Shown here: in pieces, positions 63,746 to 64,000 of the stretch
How positions within the stretch are numbered: the stretch's first letter is position 1
How the letters are laid out: each line of letters starts with the position of its first letter
DNA from: Megachile rotundata
Lineage: Eukaryota > Arthropoda > Insecta > Hymenoptera > Megachilidae
Direction of reading: 5' to 3'
Assembly (NCBI RefSeq): GCF_050947335.1
Contig: NC_134993.1
Span: 14,942,001-15,006,000 of the forward strand
Length of the DNA: 64,000 nucleotides
The notes under the pieces: generated by a model
Database searches by the model: none
Told to the model about the DNA's origin: nothing
Seen by the model: the letters and a program-made list of their open reading frames with translations, nothing else
Program-made: the position numbers and the translations under genes

Positions 63746-64000
63746 CGTGGTTAACAGCATTTAGTAATTTAGTCGTATCCTAGATACGATATAACTCCTT
63801 GATACGTTGCTCGTTTACCTGCAACAGAGGGAAGATAAAAATCCAACCTATCGGTGTACAGATTCATTATTTTATATAAAGCAGAGTGCACATATTAGGA
63901 AAGTATAAACTTGCAGTACTACATCATATAGTACATTCATACTAATTCAAGACCCATATAATTAAAAAGCGAAAACGTGTTCGACCTCGTTCAGACTATG

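Overview
The window is animal nuclear DNA, AT-rich and intron-dense, with spliced protein genes on both strands. Family matches and gene style (many short AT-rich introns, 26 small coding exons in Ino80, simple-sequence minisatellites) point to an insect, most likely a hymenopteran. That lineage is an inference from style; no lineage marker was tested. No tRNA, rRNA, CRISPR array or complete transposon gene was recognised.

Layout. 1-514: two possible exons of a gene cut by the left edge, unassigned. 515-13197: about 12.7 kb with no supportable gene, containing one three-copy 120-bp repeat. 13198-25610 (minus): the complete coding region of the INO80 chromatin-remodelling ATPase, 26 coding exons that sum in frame to 1633 codons; its largest intron carries a 24-bp minisatellite. 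About 25.6-27.3 kb: a divergent promoter interval. About 27.2-39.1 kb (plus): an SR splicing factor of the B52/SRp55 (SRSF4/5/6) type with two RRMs and an RS tail. 39430-41452 (plus): a protein with two dsRNA-binding domains and an acidic N-terminus. 41498-43999 (minus): a secreted/transmembrane leucine-rich-repeat protein, tentatively halfway, converging tail-to-tail on the dsRBD gene with only 45 bp between stop codons. 44839-46329: a 1.5-kb inverted-repeat (foldback) element built of ~190-198-bp units. 47651-48620 (plus): UBC9, the SUMO E2 enzyme. 49561-50578 (plus): VKORC1, vitamin K epoxide reductase. 51029-58763 (minus): a large, probably disordered protein of unknown function, with 66-bp and 135-bp minisatellites in its introns. 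59000-63550: no supportable gene. 63554-63745 (plus): a possible first exon of a type II membrane protein cut by the right edge.

The most striking observation is in the SR-protein gene. The beginning of RRM1 and the end of RRM1 are each encoded by a tandem pair of alternative exons. The members of each pair are separated by only 35 nt (29516-29550) and 29 nt (31962-31990), which looks too short to be spliced as introns, so the members should be mutually exclusive. All four exons keep the frame, so one gene could make four RRM1 versions. A downstream pair of 5' splice sites 30 nt apart would double the number of forms. A splicing regulator whose own RNA-binding domain is built from mutually exclusive exons is the best candidate here for a little-described system.
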